From: Bacillota bacterium
GTDB lineage: Bacteria; Bacillota; Clostridia; Acetivibrionales; DSM-1351
DNA length: 64,000 nt
Assembly (NCBI GenBank): GCA_023460955.1
Contig: JAEWOH010000040.1
Span: forward strand, 18,574 to 82,573
Reading direction: 5' to 3'
A model generated the notes under the pieces. It was given only the letters and a program-made list of their open reading frames with translations, made no database searches and was not told the origin of the DNA. Shown in pieces: positions 50,447-57,761 of this stretch; position 1 is the first letter of the stretch; each line of letters begins with the position of its first letter. A program made the position numbers and the translations under genes.

Positions 50447-51811
50447 TTACATTACAATTTCGAATTCCTCATCACTGGCGTCTCTGTCCTGTCTGTCCAT
50501 CAATGCGTTTGCAATTGCTTCCACTAATCTCATTGCGCCTTTATAGCCCACAATTGGAGAATTTGAATGGGCGTATCTGTCGAGCACCGGGAAACCTGCA
50601 CGTACAAAGGGAATATCCTCAGCCTTTGCAATTTGCTTTCCATAGGAGGAGCCTACAAGTAAATCCACCTTCTCATTTTTAACCCACTGATGCAGCTCAA
50701 AAAGGTCGCCGGAGGCTTTGGCTATACAGTTTTCTACTCCGTATTGAGCAAAAAGTGCTTCGGCAAGCTTCACGAAGTTTTCACCCGGCGTGCCGGTCAG
50801 AACGAATTTTGGAATCATTCCCATTTCAAGAACCATTCTTGTAAGTCCTAATACAGTGTCAGGATCTCCGAAAATAGCAACAGTTTTGTTATAGAAATAG
50901 AAGTGGGCATCCAGCATAAGATCAATAAGCTGTCCTCTCTCCTCCTCCAATTCATATGGAATCTCTGTGTTGTAGATTTCAGACAGAGCCATAACATACT
51001 TGTCGGTGGCCTCTATTCCTATTGGAAGCGGCAGCAGTTCATAGGGAACCTTGCATTTTCTTTCGAGAATACTTGCCGGTTCCTCACTGGTTAACTCACC
51101 TAAAGCCAGTACCTTTTTGCAGTCACCCAGACCTTCAATTTCAGGAATTGTGGTACCCCCTTTGGGAAACATTGCATAATCCCCGGTCATTGGTGAATCC
51201 ATTACACCACTTTGGTCAGGAAACATCGTAAAGGGTATCTGCATCAACTTTGCAATCTTCTTCATCTCTCTGATATCTCCCGGGTTAACAAAGCCGGGGA
51301 AAATGGCTGTCTTTCCGTTGCTTTTACCGGTATGCTTAGCCAGGTAGGTAATAAAACCGGACATCATATTATAGAAGCCATTGATATGTGAACCCACATA
51401 ACTTGGAGTGTTTGTATGAACAACAATCTTTCCTTCCGGAAAGTCCATATCCTGGATAAAGGCATTGAGATCGTCTCCAATGGTTTCACTCAAACAGGTG
51501 GTATGCACGGCTATAATATCAGGATTATATATTTCAAAAACATTTTTTACGCCAGTCTTGAGATTACTGCCCCCTCCGAAAACTGAAGCACCTTCTGTAA
51601 AGGAACTTGTGGAGGCTATTGCCGGCTCCTTGAAATGTCGGCTAAGGAAAGTCCTGTGATAGGAAGCACACCCCTGTGAGCCGTGGCTGTGGGGCATACA
51701 GTTATGAACTCCCAATGCTGCATATATAGCCCCAACCGGTTGGCAGGTTTTACAGGGATTAACCCTTAATGCACTTCTTTCAGTTACTTCTTTCGGTGTC
51801 ATTTTCAGCAT
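50447..51811 (-). CDS. nifK: Nitrogenase MoFe protein beta subunit
   Basis: A 454-aa NifK. It begins LKMTPKEVTERSALRVNPCKTCQPVGAIYAAL, with P-cluster ligands in NPCKTCQP, HGSQGCASYHRTF and HTTCLSETIGDD, and ends AMRLVEAIANALMD. It is about 65 residues shorter at the N-terminus than Azotobacter NifK, as in C. pasteurianum. Its ATG overlaps the nifD stop (TAATG); AGGAGG lies nine bases upstream. Confidence 0.97.
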   Translation of the reverse strand: MLKMTPKEVTERSALRVNPCKTCQPVGAIYAALGVHNCMPHSHGSQGCASYHRTFLSRHFKEPAIASTSSFTEGASVFGGGSNLKTGVKNVFEIYNPDIIAVHTTCLSETIGDDLNAFIQDMDFPEGKIVVHTNTPSYVGSHINGFYNMMSGFITYLAKHTGKSNGKTAIFPGFVNPGDIREMKKIAKLMQIPFTMFPDQSGVMDSPMTGDYAMFPKGGTTIPEIEGLGDCKKVLALGELTSEEPASILERKCKVPYELLPLPIGIEATDKYVMALSEIYNTEIPYELEEERGQLIDLMLDAHFYFYNKTVAIFGDPDTVLGLTRMVLEMGMIPKFVLTGTPGENFVKLAEALFAQYGVENCIAKASGDLFELHQWVKNEKVDLLVGSSYGKQIAKAEDIPFVRAGFPVLDRYAHSNSPIVGYKGAMRLVEAIANALMDRQDRDASDEEFEIVM

Positions 51812-53403
51812 TATGCCTCACCTCCTACTAATTTTGCTTTAAGTACAGACTTGTTTTTCCACGGAGCGGTAACAAAGCCCCAAGCCGGAGTATAAAGTCC
51901 CATCGTTACATCACGTGCGAAATTTATTGCTCCTGTAAAGCCTGCATAAGGGCCGCTGTAGTCATAAGAATGGAGCTGTCTTGATACTACTCCGGCTTTT
52001 TGAATTTGATATTTGTCTTTAATACCCGAAAAGAATATATCAGGCTTCAGCAGCCGCATGAATTCATCTGTCTCAAATTGGTTTAAATCGTCAACAACGA
52101 TACTACCATTTTCCATTTCAGGAATCATACCATAATAATTTTCTAGCTGAATTTTGTTCTTAAGGGTATTGAATTGTTCCTCGGTAAGAAATGCCTTATA
52201 TTTATCAGGATCTCTTTCAACTTCAATATGTTCAATATTTTTACTGTCAGCATCTTCTTTAATTGTAGGAATTACTTCTCTGCCCTCATAATCATCTCTG
52301 TGAGCAAATTCATATCCGGCCAGAACGGTTTTGACTCCGAAATCTGCAAGAAGCTTCTGGTAATGGTGTGCTCTTGAGCCACCGACGAATAAGGCAGCTG
52401 TTTTTCCTTTAAGCTTTGAAAAATAATAATCTTTTTCTTCAGCTATTTCTGCCATTTCATCTGTAATAACAGCTTCTGTTCTGGCTTTAAGTTCCGGATC
52501 ACCAAAGTATTCTGCCATGTCCCTGAGTGATTGTATCGTGGCTTCTAGTCCCACGAAATTAACTTTTAACCAGTCAACTCCATATTTTGTTTTCATCATT
52601 TCGGCAATGTAGTTTATAGAACGGTGGCACTGTACGAGATTCAGATTTGCAGTATGTGACTTTTTAAGGGCTTCAAAACTCCCGTCTCCGGTAAATACCG
52701 CTACCACCTCATAGCCTATTCTCTTAAGAATCCTTTCTGTCTCCCAGCCGTCACCACCAATATTATATTCACCCAGTAAATTCACAGAGTACTTTTTTAC
52801 AGGTGGAGCATCTCCTGTACCAATAATCTTCCTCATAACAGTATTATTGGCTATATGATGACCTCCGCTCTGGCTGACACCTTTATAACCTTCACAGCTG
52901 AATGCCATGCAGGATATTCCATATTCTATTTCAGCCTGGGCGGCAATAGCGTGAATATCATCTCCTATCAGGCCCACAGGACAGGTTGAACATATCATAA
53001 TGCACTTCGGGTTAAATATCTCAACCGCTTCCTTAATAGCCTGTTTCAGTTTTTTTTCACCCCCGAAAACTATGTCGGGCTCCTGAAGATCGGTTGAGAA
53101 ACAATATTCAATAAAGTTCCTTCCGTCCTCGGTTTTTGCCTTATTTCTTCTAGTACCCCAGGAATAAAAACCGCAGCCGATGGGACCATGTGTTAAAACC
53201 AATACATCCTTTAAGGGGCCGAGAACAACGCCCTTACAACCTGCATAGCAGCAGCCCCTGTTTGTGATAATCCCCGGAACAGTTCTGGTGTTTGCAGAAA
53301 TAGGCTGCTTTTTTGTTTCCTCTGTTACTTCCATAATGTGTTCTTTTCTATTTTTGTAGACTTTAGAACTATATTTATCCAGTACAATATTTCTTGCATT
53401 CAT
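51811..53403 (-). CDS. nifD: Nitrogenase MoFe protein alpha subunit
   Basis: A 530-aa NifD. P-cluster ligands lie at Cys52 (CCYAGCKGVV), Cys77 (HGPIGCGFYSWG) and in CSTCPVGLIGDD. The FeMo-co His is in the HSYDYSGPYAGFTGAINFARD block. It has the approximately 50-residue clostridial insertion (around 380-430, rich in Asp/Glu) known in C. pasteurianum NifD. The start is the ATG at 53403 with GGGAGG; the frame to 53553 overlaps nifI2. It forms the alpha2beta2 dinitrogen-reducing enzyme with NifK. Confidence 0.97.
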   Translation of the reverse strand: MNARNIVLDKYSSKVYKNRKEHIMEVTEETKKQPISANTRTVPGIITNRGCCYAGCKGVVLGPLKDVLVLTHGPIGCGFYSWGTRRNKAKTEDGRNFIEYCFSTDLQEPDIVFGGEKKLKQAIKEAVEIFNPKCIMICSTCPVGLIGDDIHAIAAQAEIEYGISCMAFSCEGYKGVSQSGGHHIANNTVMRKIIGTGDAPPVKKYSVNLLGEYNIGGDGWETERILKRIGYEVVAVFTGDGSFEALKKSHTANLNLVQCHRSINYIAEMMKTKYGVDWLKVNFVGLEATIQSLRDMAEYFGDPELKARTEAVITDEMAEIAEEKDYYFSKLKGKTAALFVGGSRAHHYQKLLADFGVKTVLAGYEFAHRDDYEGREVIPTIKEDADSKNIEHIEVERDPDKYKAFLTEEQFNTLKNKIQLENYYGMIPEMENGSIVVDDLNQFETDEFMRLLKPDIFFSGIKDKYQIQKAGVVSRQLHSYDYSGPYAGFTGAINFARDVTMGLYTPAWGFVTAPWKNKSVLKAKLVGGEA

Positions 53404-53422
53404 TAATCTCACCTCCCATTTA

Positions 53423-53797
53423 TCAAAGTACGGTTTCGCCTGTTCTAACCTTATAGGTTTCATCAATTGGAAGAATAAATATTTTTCCGTCCCCCGGATT
53501 TCCGGTCTGATTAGCATTAATAATGGTCTTAACAGCCAAATCCACTTGCTCATCTTCTATAACGATAGTAAAGAATCTCTTCGGAATAAGTCTTCCGCTC
53601 TCGGTAAAGGCTTCCCCTACCTGAGATACAGGCAAACCACCTGTTTCCATAATATAATTTAGCACCGTAACATCAAGGCTCTTTTTCCCTCTTCCCAGAC
53701 AGGGTCTGCATGAAAAGGCAGGGAAACCGGCATTTGCCAGGGCTTCTTTCGTCCTGTTTACTTTGTTGGTGCGTATAAAGGCCATAATTTCCTTCAT
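53423..53797 (-). CDS. nifI2: PII-like nitrogenase regulator NifI2
   Basis: A 124-aa GlnB-family protein: MKEIMAFIRTNKVNRTKEALANAGFPAFSCRPCLGRGKKSLDV is the NifI2 form, with a long T-loop (about 40-65), and NPGDGKIFILPIDETYKVRTGE is the C-terminal signature. With NifI1 it forms a complex that, in methanogens, binds and switches off NifDK when 2-oxoglutarate is low, a post-translational ammonium switch. It lies between nifI1 and nifD, as in archaea and clostridia. Confidence 0.94.
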   Translation of the reverse strand: MKEIMAFIRTNKVNRTKEALANAGFPAFSCRPCLGRGKKSLDVTVLNYIMETGGLPVSQVGEAFTESGRLIPKRFFTIVIEDEQVDLAVKTIINANQTGNPGDGKIFILPIDETYKVRTGETVL

Positions 53798-53828
53798 AAG
53801 ATAAACCTCCGTTCTATTGCTTAGTTGA

Positions 53829-54155
53829 TTAGAGCCCCTGCTTGGCTGTGCTGATGGTGTATGCCTCCTGAACCTGGCTTATGAATATTCTTCCGTCACC
53901 GAAGTTTCCTTTTTCTCCGGTACGAGCGTTTCTCATAATCACCTTTACAACATCATCCTTGTCTTCATCATTTACTACGATTAGAAGCATTTCTTTGGGT
54001 ATCTCATCATATTGAACATCCCCTATAACTATGCCCTTCTGTTTGCCTCTTCCGAAAACATCCATCTTTGTAACAGCCGGAAATCCCGCTGAAAGTAACT
54101 CTGATAAAACTATTCCGGTTTTTTCCGGTCTGATAATAGCTCTTATTAACAACAT
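53829..54155 (-). CDS. nifI1: PII-like nitrogenase regulator NifI1
   Basis: A 108-aa GlnB-family protein: MLLIRAIIRPEKTGIVLSELLSAGFPAVTKMDVFGRGKQKGI, with GEKGNFGDGRIFISQVQEAYTISTAKQG at the end. It is the partner of NifI2. It follows nifH by 35 bases. Presence of the pair argues that nitrogenase is controlled after translation here, in addition to the leader control. Confidence 0.94.
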   Translation of the reverse strand: MLLIRAIIRPEKTGIVLSELLSAGFPAVTKMDVFGRGKQKGIVIGDVQYDEIPKEMLLIVVNDEDKDDVVKVIMRNARTGEKGNFGDGRIFISQVQEAYTISTAKQGL

Positions 54156-54190
54156 AATATCAACAACCTTTCCTTTTAATTTTGTTTGTA

Positions 54191-55012
54191 CTATAGATCC
54201 ATAATTCCGTGCTCCATAAGGAGTTCTTCAAGTCTTTCCTGCTTTAAAGGCTTGGGAATGACAAACATCTTGTTTTCATCTATCTTTTTTGCCAAAGCTC
54301 TATATTCGTCAGCCTGATTACAACCAGCATCATAGTCAATAACTGTCTTCTTGTTTATCTCAGCCCTCTGAACCATATTGTCTCTTGGAACAAAATGAAT
54401 CATTTGAGAACCCAGTTCCTTTGCGAAGGCATCCACCAAGGCTGCTTCTCCGTCAACCTTTCTGCTGTTGCAGATAATTCCTCCAAGTCTGACGCCTCCG
54501 GTTTTTGCGTATTTCTGAATACCTTTGGAGATGTTGTTAGCAGCGTACAAGGCCATCATTTCGCCGCTTGCAACAATATATATTTCCTGAGCTTTTCCTT
54601 CACGGATAGGCATTGCAAAACCACCACATACAACGTCACCGAGAACATCGTAGAATACATAGTCCAGACTATCCTCGTAAGCTCCCAATCTTTCAAGCAG
54701 ACCTATCGAAGTGATAATTCCTCTGCCCGCACAGCCTACTCCGGGCTCCGGCCCGCCTGATTCAACACACTTGATACCGGCAAAGCCATCTTTCATAACT
54801 AAATCAAGATCGATGTCTTCCCCTTCCTCTCTTAAAGTATCCAGAACCGTCTGTTGAGCAAGCCCTCCAAGAATGAGTCTTGTTGAATCAGCTTTAGGGT
54901 CACAACCCACTATCATGATCTTTTTCCCCATTTCACCCAACCCGGCAGTCAAGTTCTGCGTAGTTGTTGATTTACCTATTCCACCTTTACCATAAATAGC
55001 TACCTGTCTCAT
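54191..55012 (-). CDS. nifH: Nitrogenase iron protein
   Basis: A 273-aa dinitrogenase reductase. P-loop GKGGIGKS at the N-terminus; cluster ligands Cys94 (GVGCAGRGI, with Arg97 matching the ADP-ribosylated Arg of other NifH) and Cys129 (DVLGDVVCGGFAMP); switch DVLGD. It gives electrons to NifDK using ATP. The start is the ATG at 55012 with GGAGG five bases before it; the in-frame TTG at 55024 overlaps the SD. It is the first gene of the nif operon, and a palindrome TGCGTG/CACGCA (55027-55043) lies just before the SD. Confidence 0.98.
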   Translation of the reverse strand: MRQVAIYGKGGIGKSTTTQNLTAGLGEMGKKIMIVGCDPKADSTRLILGGLAQQTVLDTLREEGEDIDLDLVMKDGFAGIKCVESGGPEPGVGCAGRGIITSIGLLERLGAYEDSLDYVFYDVLGDVVCGGFAMPIREGKAQEIYIVASGEMMALYAANNISKGIQKYAKTGGVRLGGIICNSRKVDGEAALVDAFAKELGSQMIHFVPRDNMVQRAEINKKTVIDYDAGCNQADEYRALAKKIDENKMFVIPKPLKQERLEELLMEHGIMDL

Positions 55013-55104
55013 TTTGACCTCCAATCTGCGTGTATGTCACGCAACAACTAATAATGTATTGCAAAAATTGTGTACAGCTGCCAACTTGTTATGTCAGCAA
55101 ATTA

Positions 55105-55163
55105 TAAAAAAAAAGGCCTTAATACAAGAGCATTGAGCACTTGGGTTAAGACCTCTTCGTCAA
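55105..55163 (-). terminator. nifH leader attenuator 2 (proximal)
   Basis: On the minus strand a box TTGACGAAGAGGTCTTAA is followed by a hairpin (AGGTCTTAA ... TTAAGGCCT, about 40 bases with inner pairs) and nine Ts. It lies about 90 bases before the nifH start and repeats the layout of the attenuator at 55175-55223. Confidence 0.7.
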
Positions 55164-55174
55164 CTATTTAATAA

Positions 55175-55223
55175 AAACAAAAAGTCCCAAACTCCTTAAA
55201 GGAAGTTGAGACTTCGTCGTCAA
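55175..55223 (-). terminator. nifH leader attenuator 1 (distal)
   Basis: On the minus strand TTGACGACGAAGTCTCAA precedes an almost perfect hairpin (AAGTCTCAACTTCCTT ... AAGGAGTTTGGGACTT) that ends in TTTTTG. The box can pair with the 5' arm of the terminator (TTGA..GAC with GTCTCAA), which would prevent termination. Confidence 0.75.
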
Positions 55224-55272
55224 TTTGTATTCAACTGGCTTACTAAAAGTATACGGGTTAAAGATTGTATTC

Positions 55273-55302
55273 TCAATACACGCAGATGTACATAATCAAC
55301 AC
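55273..55302 (-). CDS. Possible nif leader peptide, 9 codons
   Basis: On the minus strand CGGAGG is followed at six bases by GTG and a nine-codon frame (MLIMYICVY) ending in TGA, about 50 bases before the first attenuator. The ribosome site is as strong as those of real genes nearby. No codon run is obvious, so what it would sense is unclear. It may be a chance SD. Confidence 0.35.
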   Translation of the reverse strand: MLIMYICVY

Positions 55303-55329
55303 TAATTACCTCCGGTTTTTTGTGAAATA

Positions 55330-55363
55330 CTTACAAATATCCCTTATTTATTGTCTTTGTAAG
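55330..55363. promoter_or_regulatory. Inverted repeat between nifH and anfO
   Basis: CTTACAAA (55330-55337) and TTTGTAAG (55356-55363) form an 8-bp perfect inverted repeat in the divergent nifH/anfO control region, next to the anfO promoter. It could be an operator or an RNA hairpin near the nif transcription start. No convincing nif -35 box was found. Confidence 0.4.
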
Positions 55364-55372
55364 TAAATTATA

Positions 55373-55401
55373 TTGCTTATACATTCATTTCTCCTTATAA
55401 T
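55373..55401 (+). promoter_or_regulatory. Possible promoter of the anfO-like gene
   Basis: TTGCTT (55373-55378), a 17-bp spacer and a perfect TATAAT (55396-55401), 118 bases before the gene start. Confidence 0.45.
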
Positions 55402-55518
55402 TTAATTAAATGAATAAATGAACTGCAAAGAAGCGTATTGGGTTTTTACTCAATTCGCTTTTTTTATTATAAGCAGGTTACTTTTAATACTCAGAGCTCT
55501 ACAAAAGGAGGAATTAAT

Positions 55519-56151
55519 ATGTCAGGAAAAATTGCAGTAATAATTAATCAAAACAATAAGCTGACCTCTTTGGAAACCGGAACTACCTTAATACTCTTCA
55601 ATAAGCAAGACCACAGCTGGCAGAAGGTAAAGGAAATCTCATACAAGATAGATATAACTACAAAAATATCTGAAATTCGTGATAATATCAGAGCACTTAT
55701 TTTACAGCTAGAGGACTGTAAAATAGTTGTAGGAAAAACTATAACCGGATTATCCTATAACATATTTGAAAGAATGGGGTTTGAAATTTTTGAAGCTGAA
55801 GCATTGTCCAGTGCTTTGCTGGAAGAGATTCAAAGTGACCTGGCTGCCGAGACAGGTATTACTACGAAGGAAGCAGCGGCTATTCCTACTGCTCCGATCA
55901 GCACTTCCGAACCCGGAGTGTTCTTCCTTGATCTGATTGAGCTTCAGGAAAAATATCCTGAGCTCTCCTCAAAGAAAGCTTTACAGTCCTTTATAGAAAC
56001 AAACCCCTTTTACAGACTGGATGTAGTCTGCAGCCATATACCTCCATGGTTCGAGGTCATTCTTCCTAAAAAGAATCTGAACTATATTATTAAGGACCTT
56101 GACAAGCATCGAGTGCAGGTTTCTATTATTAAAAAGCTCTGTCAGTGTTAA
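55519..56151 (+). CDS. AnfO-like nitrogenase accessory protein
   Basis: A 210-aa protein that matches the pattern of AnfO, the accessory protein usually found with the iron-only nitrogenase. The N-terminal part is MSGKIAVIINQNNKLTSLETGTTLILFNKQDHSWQKVKEI, then EDCKIVVGKTITGLSYNIFERMGFEIFEAE. The C-terminal part has ALQSFIETNPFYRLDVVCSHIPPWFEVILP, the family's ending. The start is the ATG at 55519, eight bases after AAAGGAGG; the longer frame from 55438 has no SD. Here it is divergent from a molybdenum nif operon; no anfHDGK is in the window. Role: nitrogenase maturation or control, by inference. Confidence 0.75.
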   Translation: MSGKIAVIINQNNKLTSLETGTTLILFNKQDHSWQKVKEISYKIDITTKISEIRDNIRALILQLEDCKIVVGKTITGLSYNIFERMGFEIFEAEALSSALLEEIQSDLAAETGITTKEAAAIPTAPISTSEPGVFFLDLIELQEKYPELSSKKALQSFIETNPFYRLDVVCSHIPPWFEVILPKKNLNYIIKDLDKHRVQVSIIKKLCQC

Positions 56152-56156
56152 AAACC

Positions 56157-56232
56157 CAGGTATACTCAGAGCAGTTTAGATGCTGCCGGCGGAGGTCGCA
56201 ATGCAGCAACCTCTGTATAAACAGCATACCTG
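56157..56232 (+). ncRNA. Candidate structured RNA downstream of anfO
   Basis: CAGGTAT (56157-56163) pairs with ATACCTG (56226-56232), enclosing GCAG/CTGC and GAGGT/ACCTC hairpins with purine-rich GC-rich loops (GGAGGTCGCAATGCAGCAACCTC). It looks like a compact three-way junction followed 29 bases later by a terminator. No gene follows on the plus strand. I could not assign it to a known riboswitch class. Confidence 0.45.
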
Positions 56233-56260
56233 CCCTGTTTATAATAGTAACACCTTTTTT

Positions 56261-56296
56261 GGAACACCATATTTTGCCGTTGGTGTTCCCTTTTTT
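56261..56296 (+). terminator. Terminator of the anfO transcript
   Basis: GGAACACC (56261-56268) pairs with GGTGTTCC (56282-56289) and is followed by six Ts. Confidence 0.85.
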
Positions 56297-56347
56297 GCTT
56301 ATCTATGGGTGTGTTTTAACAATTGAAAAAAGGAGATAGCCTGCTTA

Positions 56348-56389
56348 TAAAAAAAACCGCAGCAAAACTGGTCAAGTCCTGCCGCGGTT
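56348..56389 (-). terminator. Terminator of the dehydrogenase gene
   Basis: On the minus strand AACCGCGGCAG ... CTGCGGTT is followed by eight Ts. It begins 37 bases after the stop of the dehydrogenase at 56426. Confidence 0.85.
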
Positions 56390-56425
56390 AATAGAGGATA
56401 TATTTTTAAGGAGATTTTTGTTAAT

Positions 56426-57463
56426 TTAGATTTTAATTACAGCTTTAACAACATCCTGCTTGTTATTGATAACATAATCAAAAGCCTTTGCCACATCGTC
56501 AAAATCAAATTCGTGTGTTACAATTCCCGAAATATCGATTATTCCCTTGGCAATAGCCTTTATTGCTGTTGGATAAATATTTCTGTAACGGAATACTGAT
56601 TTAATTTGTGCTTCCTTCGCCATTATTTTAGCAAAGTTAAATTCTATAATGTCCTGAGGAGCAAGACCTACAAGAACAATAGTACCACCATTTTTAACAA
56701 GGTAAGGAGTCTGAGAAATTGTTCTGGCAGAGCCTGCGGTTTCGATTACAATGTCTACACCCTTTTTACCAGTCATCTTGTCAATCTCGGCGAAAACATC
56801 GGTCTCCATAGCATTTATTGTTGCTGTAGCACCAAGCTTTTTAGCATATTCAAGCCTTTTCGGTATTACGTCTACTATAGTAATATCCGTTGCACCGTAT
56901 GCCTTGCAGGCTAATAAGGTAACAAGACCTATAGTACCTGCTCCAAGTATTACAACTGTATCTCCCAGCTTCACATTTCCTTGAATTGCTGCATGCATAC
57001 CTACTGCTAAAGGTTCTACAAGCGCCCCTTCTTTTGTTGTTATATTGTCAGGAAGTTTAAAACACATATTTTCCGGGAAAGCTATATAATTCATCAATGA
57101 ACCATGGTAGGGAGGAGTGGCTAAAAATTCTACATCCGGGCAGAGATTGTATCTACCTGATTTGCAAAACTCACACTGTCCGCAGGTAATACCGGGTTCC
57201 AGAGCAACTTTATCACCAACTTTGAGGTTCTGTACACCGGTTCCTATTTCAACTACGGTACCTGCACATTCATGTCCCAGAATAAAGTCACCATTTACAA
57301 CAAAATCACCAATTTTACCATGTTCCAGATAATGCACATCCGAACCGCAAATACCAACATATTCAAGCTTTACAAGTACATCTTTCTCTCTCAGCTTAGG
57401 GACTTCAATATCTCTGATTTCCATTTTATTAATCCCTGTCATGTATGCTGCTCTGTTTTTCAT
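56426..57463 (-). CDS. Zinc-dependent medium-chain dehydrogenase, sorbitol/xylitol type
   Basis: A 345-aa MDR-family dehydrogenase. Catalytic zinc Cys in YVGICGSDVHYLEHGKIGDF and GHE; structural zinc CGQCEFCKSGRYNLC; NAD-binding VVILGAGTIGLVTLLACKAYGA. The CGSDVHY..HG pattern is that of sorbitol/xylitol dehydrogenases (GutB, XylD), so it probably oxidises a polyol to a ketose with NAD+; L-threonine dehydrogenase is less likely. It is downstream of a sugar ABC transporter in the same direction, 298 bases after it, with its own SD. The exact substrate is unknown. Confidence 0.82.
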   Translation of the reverse strand: MKNRAAYMTGINKMEIRDIEVPKLREKDVLVKLEYVGICGSDVHYLEHGKIGDFVVNGDFILGHECAGTVVEIGTGVQNLKVGDKVALEPGITCGQCEFCKSGRYNLCPDVEFLATPPYHGSLMNYIAFPENMCFKLPDNITTKEGALVEPLAVGMHAAIQGNVKLGDTVVILGAGTIGLVTLLACKAYGATDITIVDVIPKRLEYAKKLGATATINAMETDVFAEIDKMTGKKGVDIVIETAGSARTISQTPYLVKNGGTIVLVGLAPQDIIEFNFAKIMAKEAQIKSVFRYRNIYPTAIKAIAKGIIDISGIVTHEFDFDDVAKAFDYVINNKQDVVKAVIKI

Positions 57464-57690
57464 AATTACCCCTCCATGTTATATAAATTTAATCTATTAT
57501 AAATTTTTCATATAAATCCATAATTTATAGAAAATTATTGTCAATTTAATTTTATGTCCTTTTTCACTTCTAGTAAATAGTTTTATTATACAGTTTTATA
57601 AAAGTTTTATTGGTATGTTTTCATATATATTTAATTTAAATTATCGCTCCTGTATGTTTGAGGGCTAAGAAACCTTCTTTAAATACAATC

Positions 57691-57725
57691 CTGGAGATGC
57701 GTGAAGATTGTTCACGCATCTCCAG
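57691..57725 (-). terminator. 15-bp perfect palindrome after the sugar ABC operon
   Basis: CTGGAGATGCGTGAA and its exact complement surround GATTG. On the minus strand it lies 37 bases after the binding-protein stop. The T tract after it is poor (GATTGTATTT), so it may protect mRNA ends as much as terminate. Confidence 0.65.
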
Positions 57726-57761
57726 GTGTATAATTCTTTAACTAAATGTTACATAAATTTA

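Noticed and set aside
53404..53553. Longer NifD start with 50 extra residues
   Set aside because: The extension overlaps nifI2 and lacks an SD; GGGAGG points to 53403.
56157..56232. Molybdenum-cofactor riboswitch
   Set aside because: The position near nif/mod was suggestive, but the sequence does not match the Moco consensus as I recall it and no gene follows.
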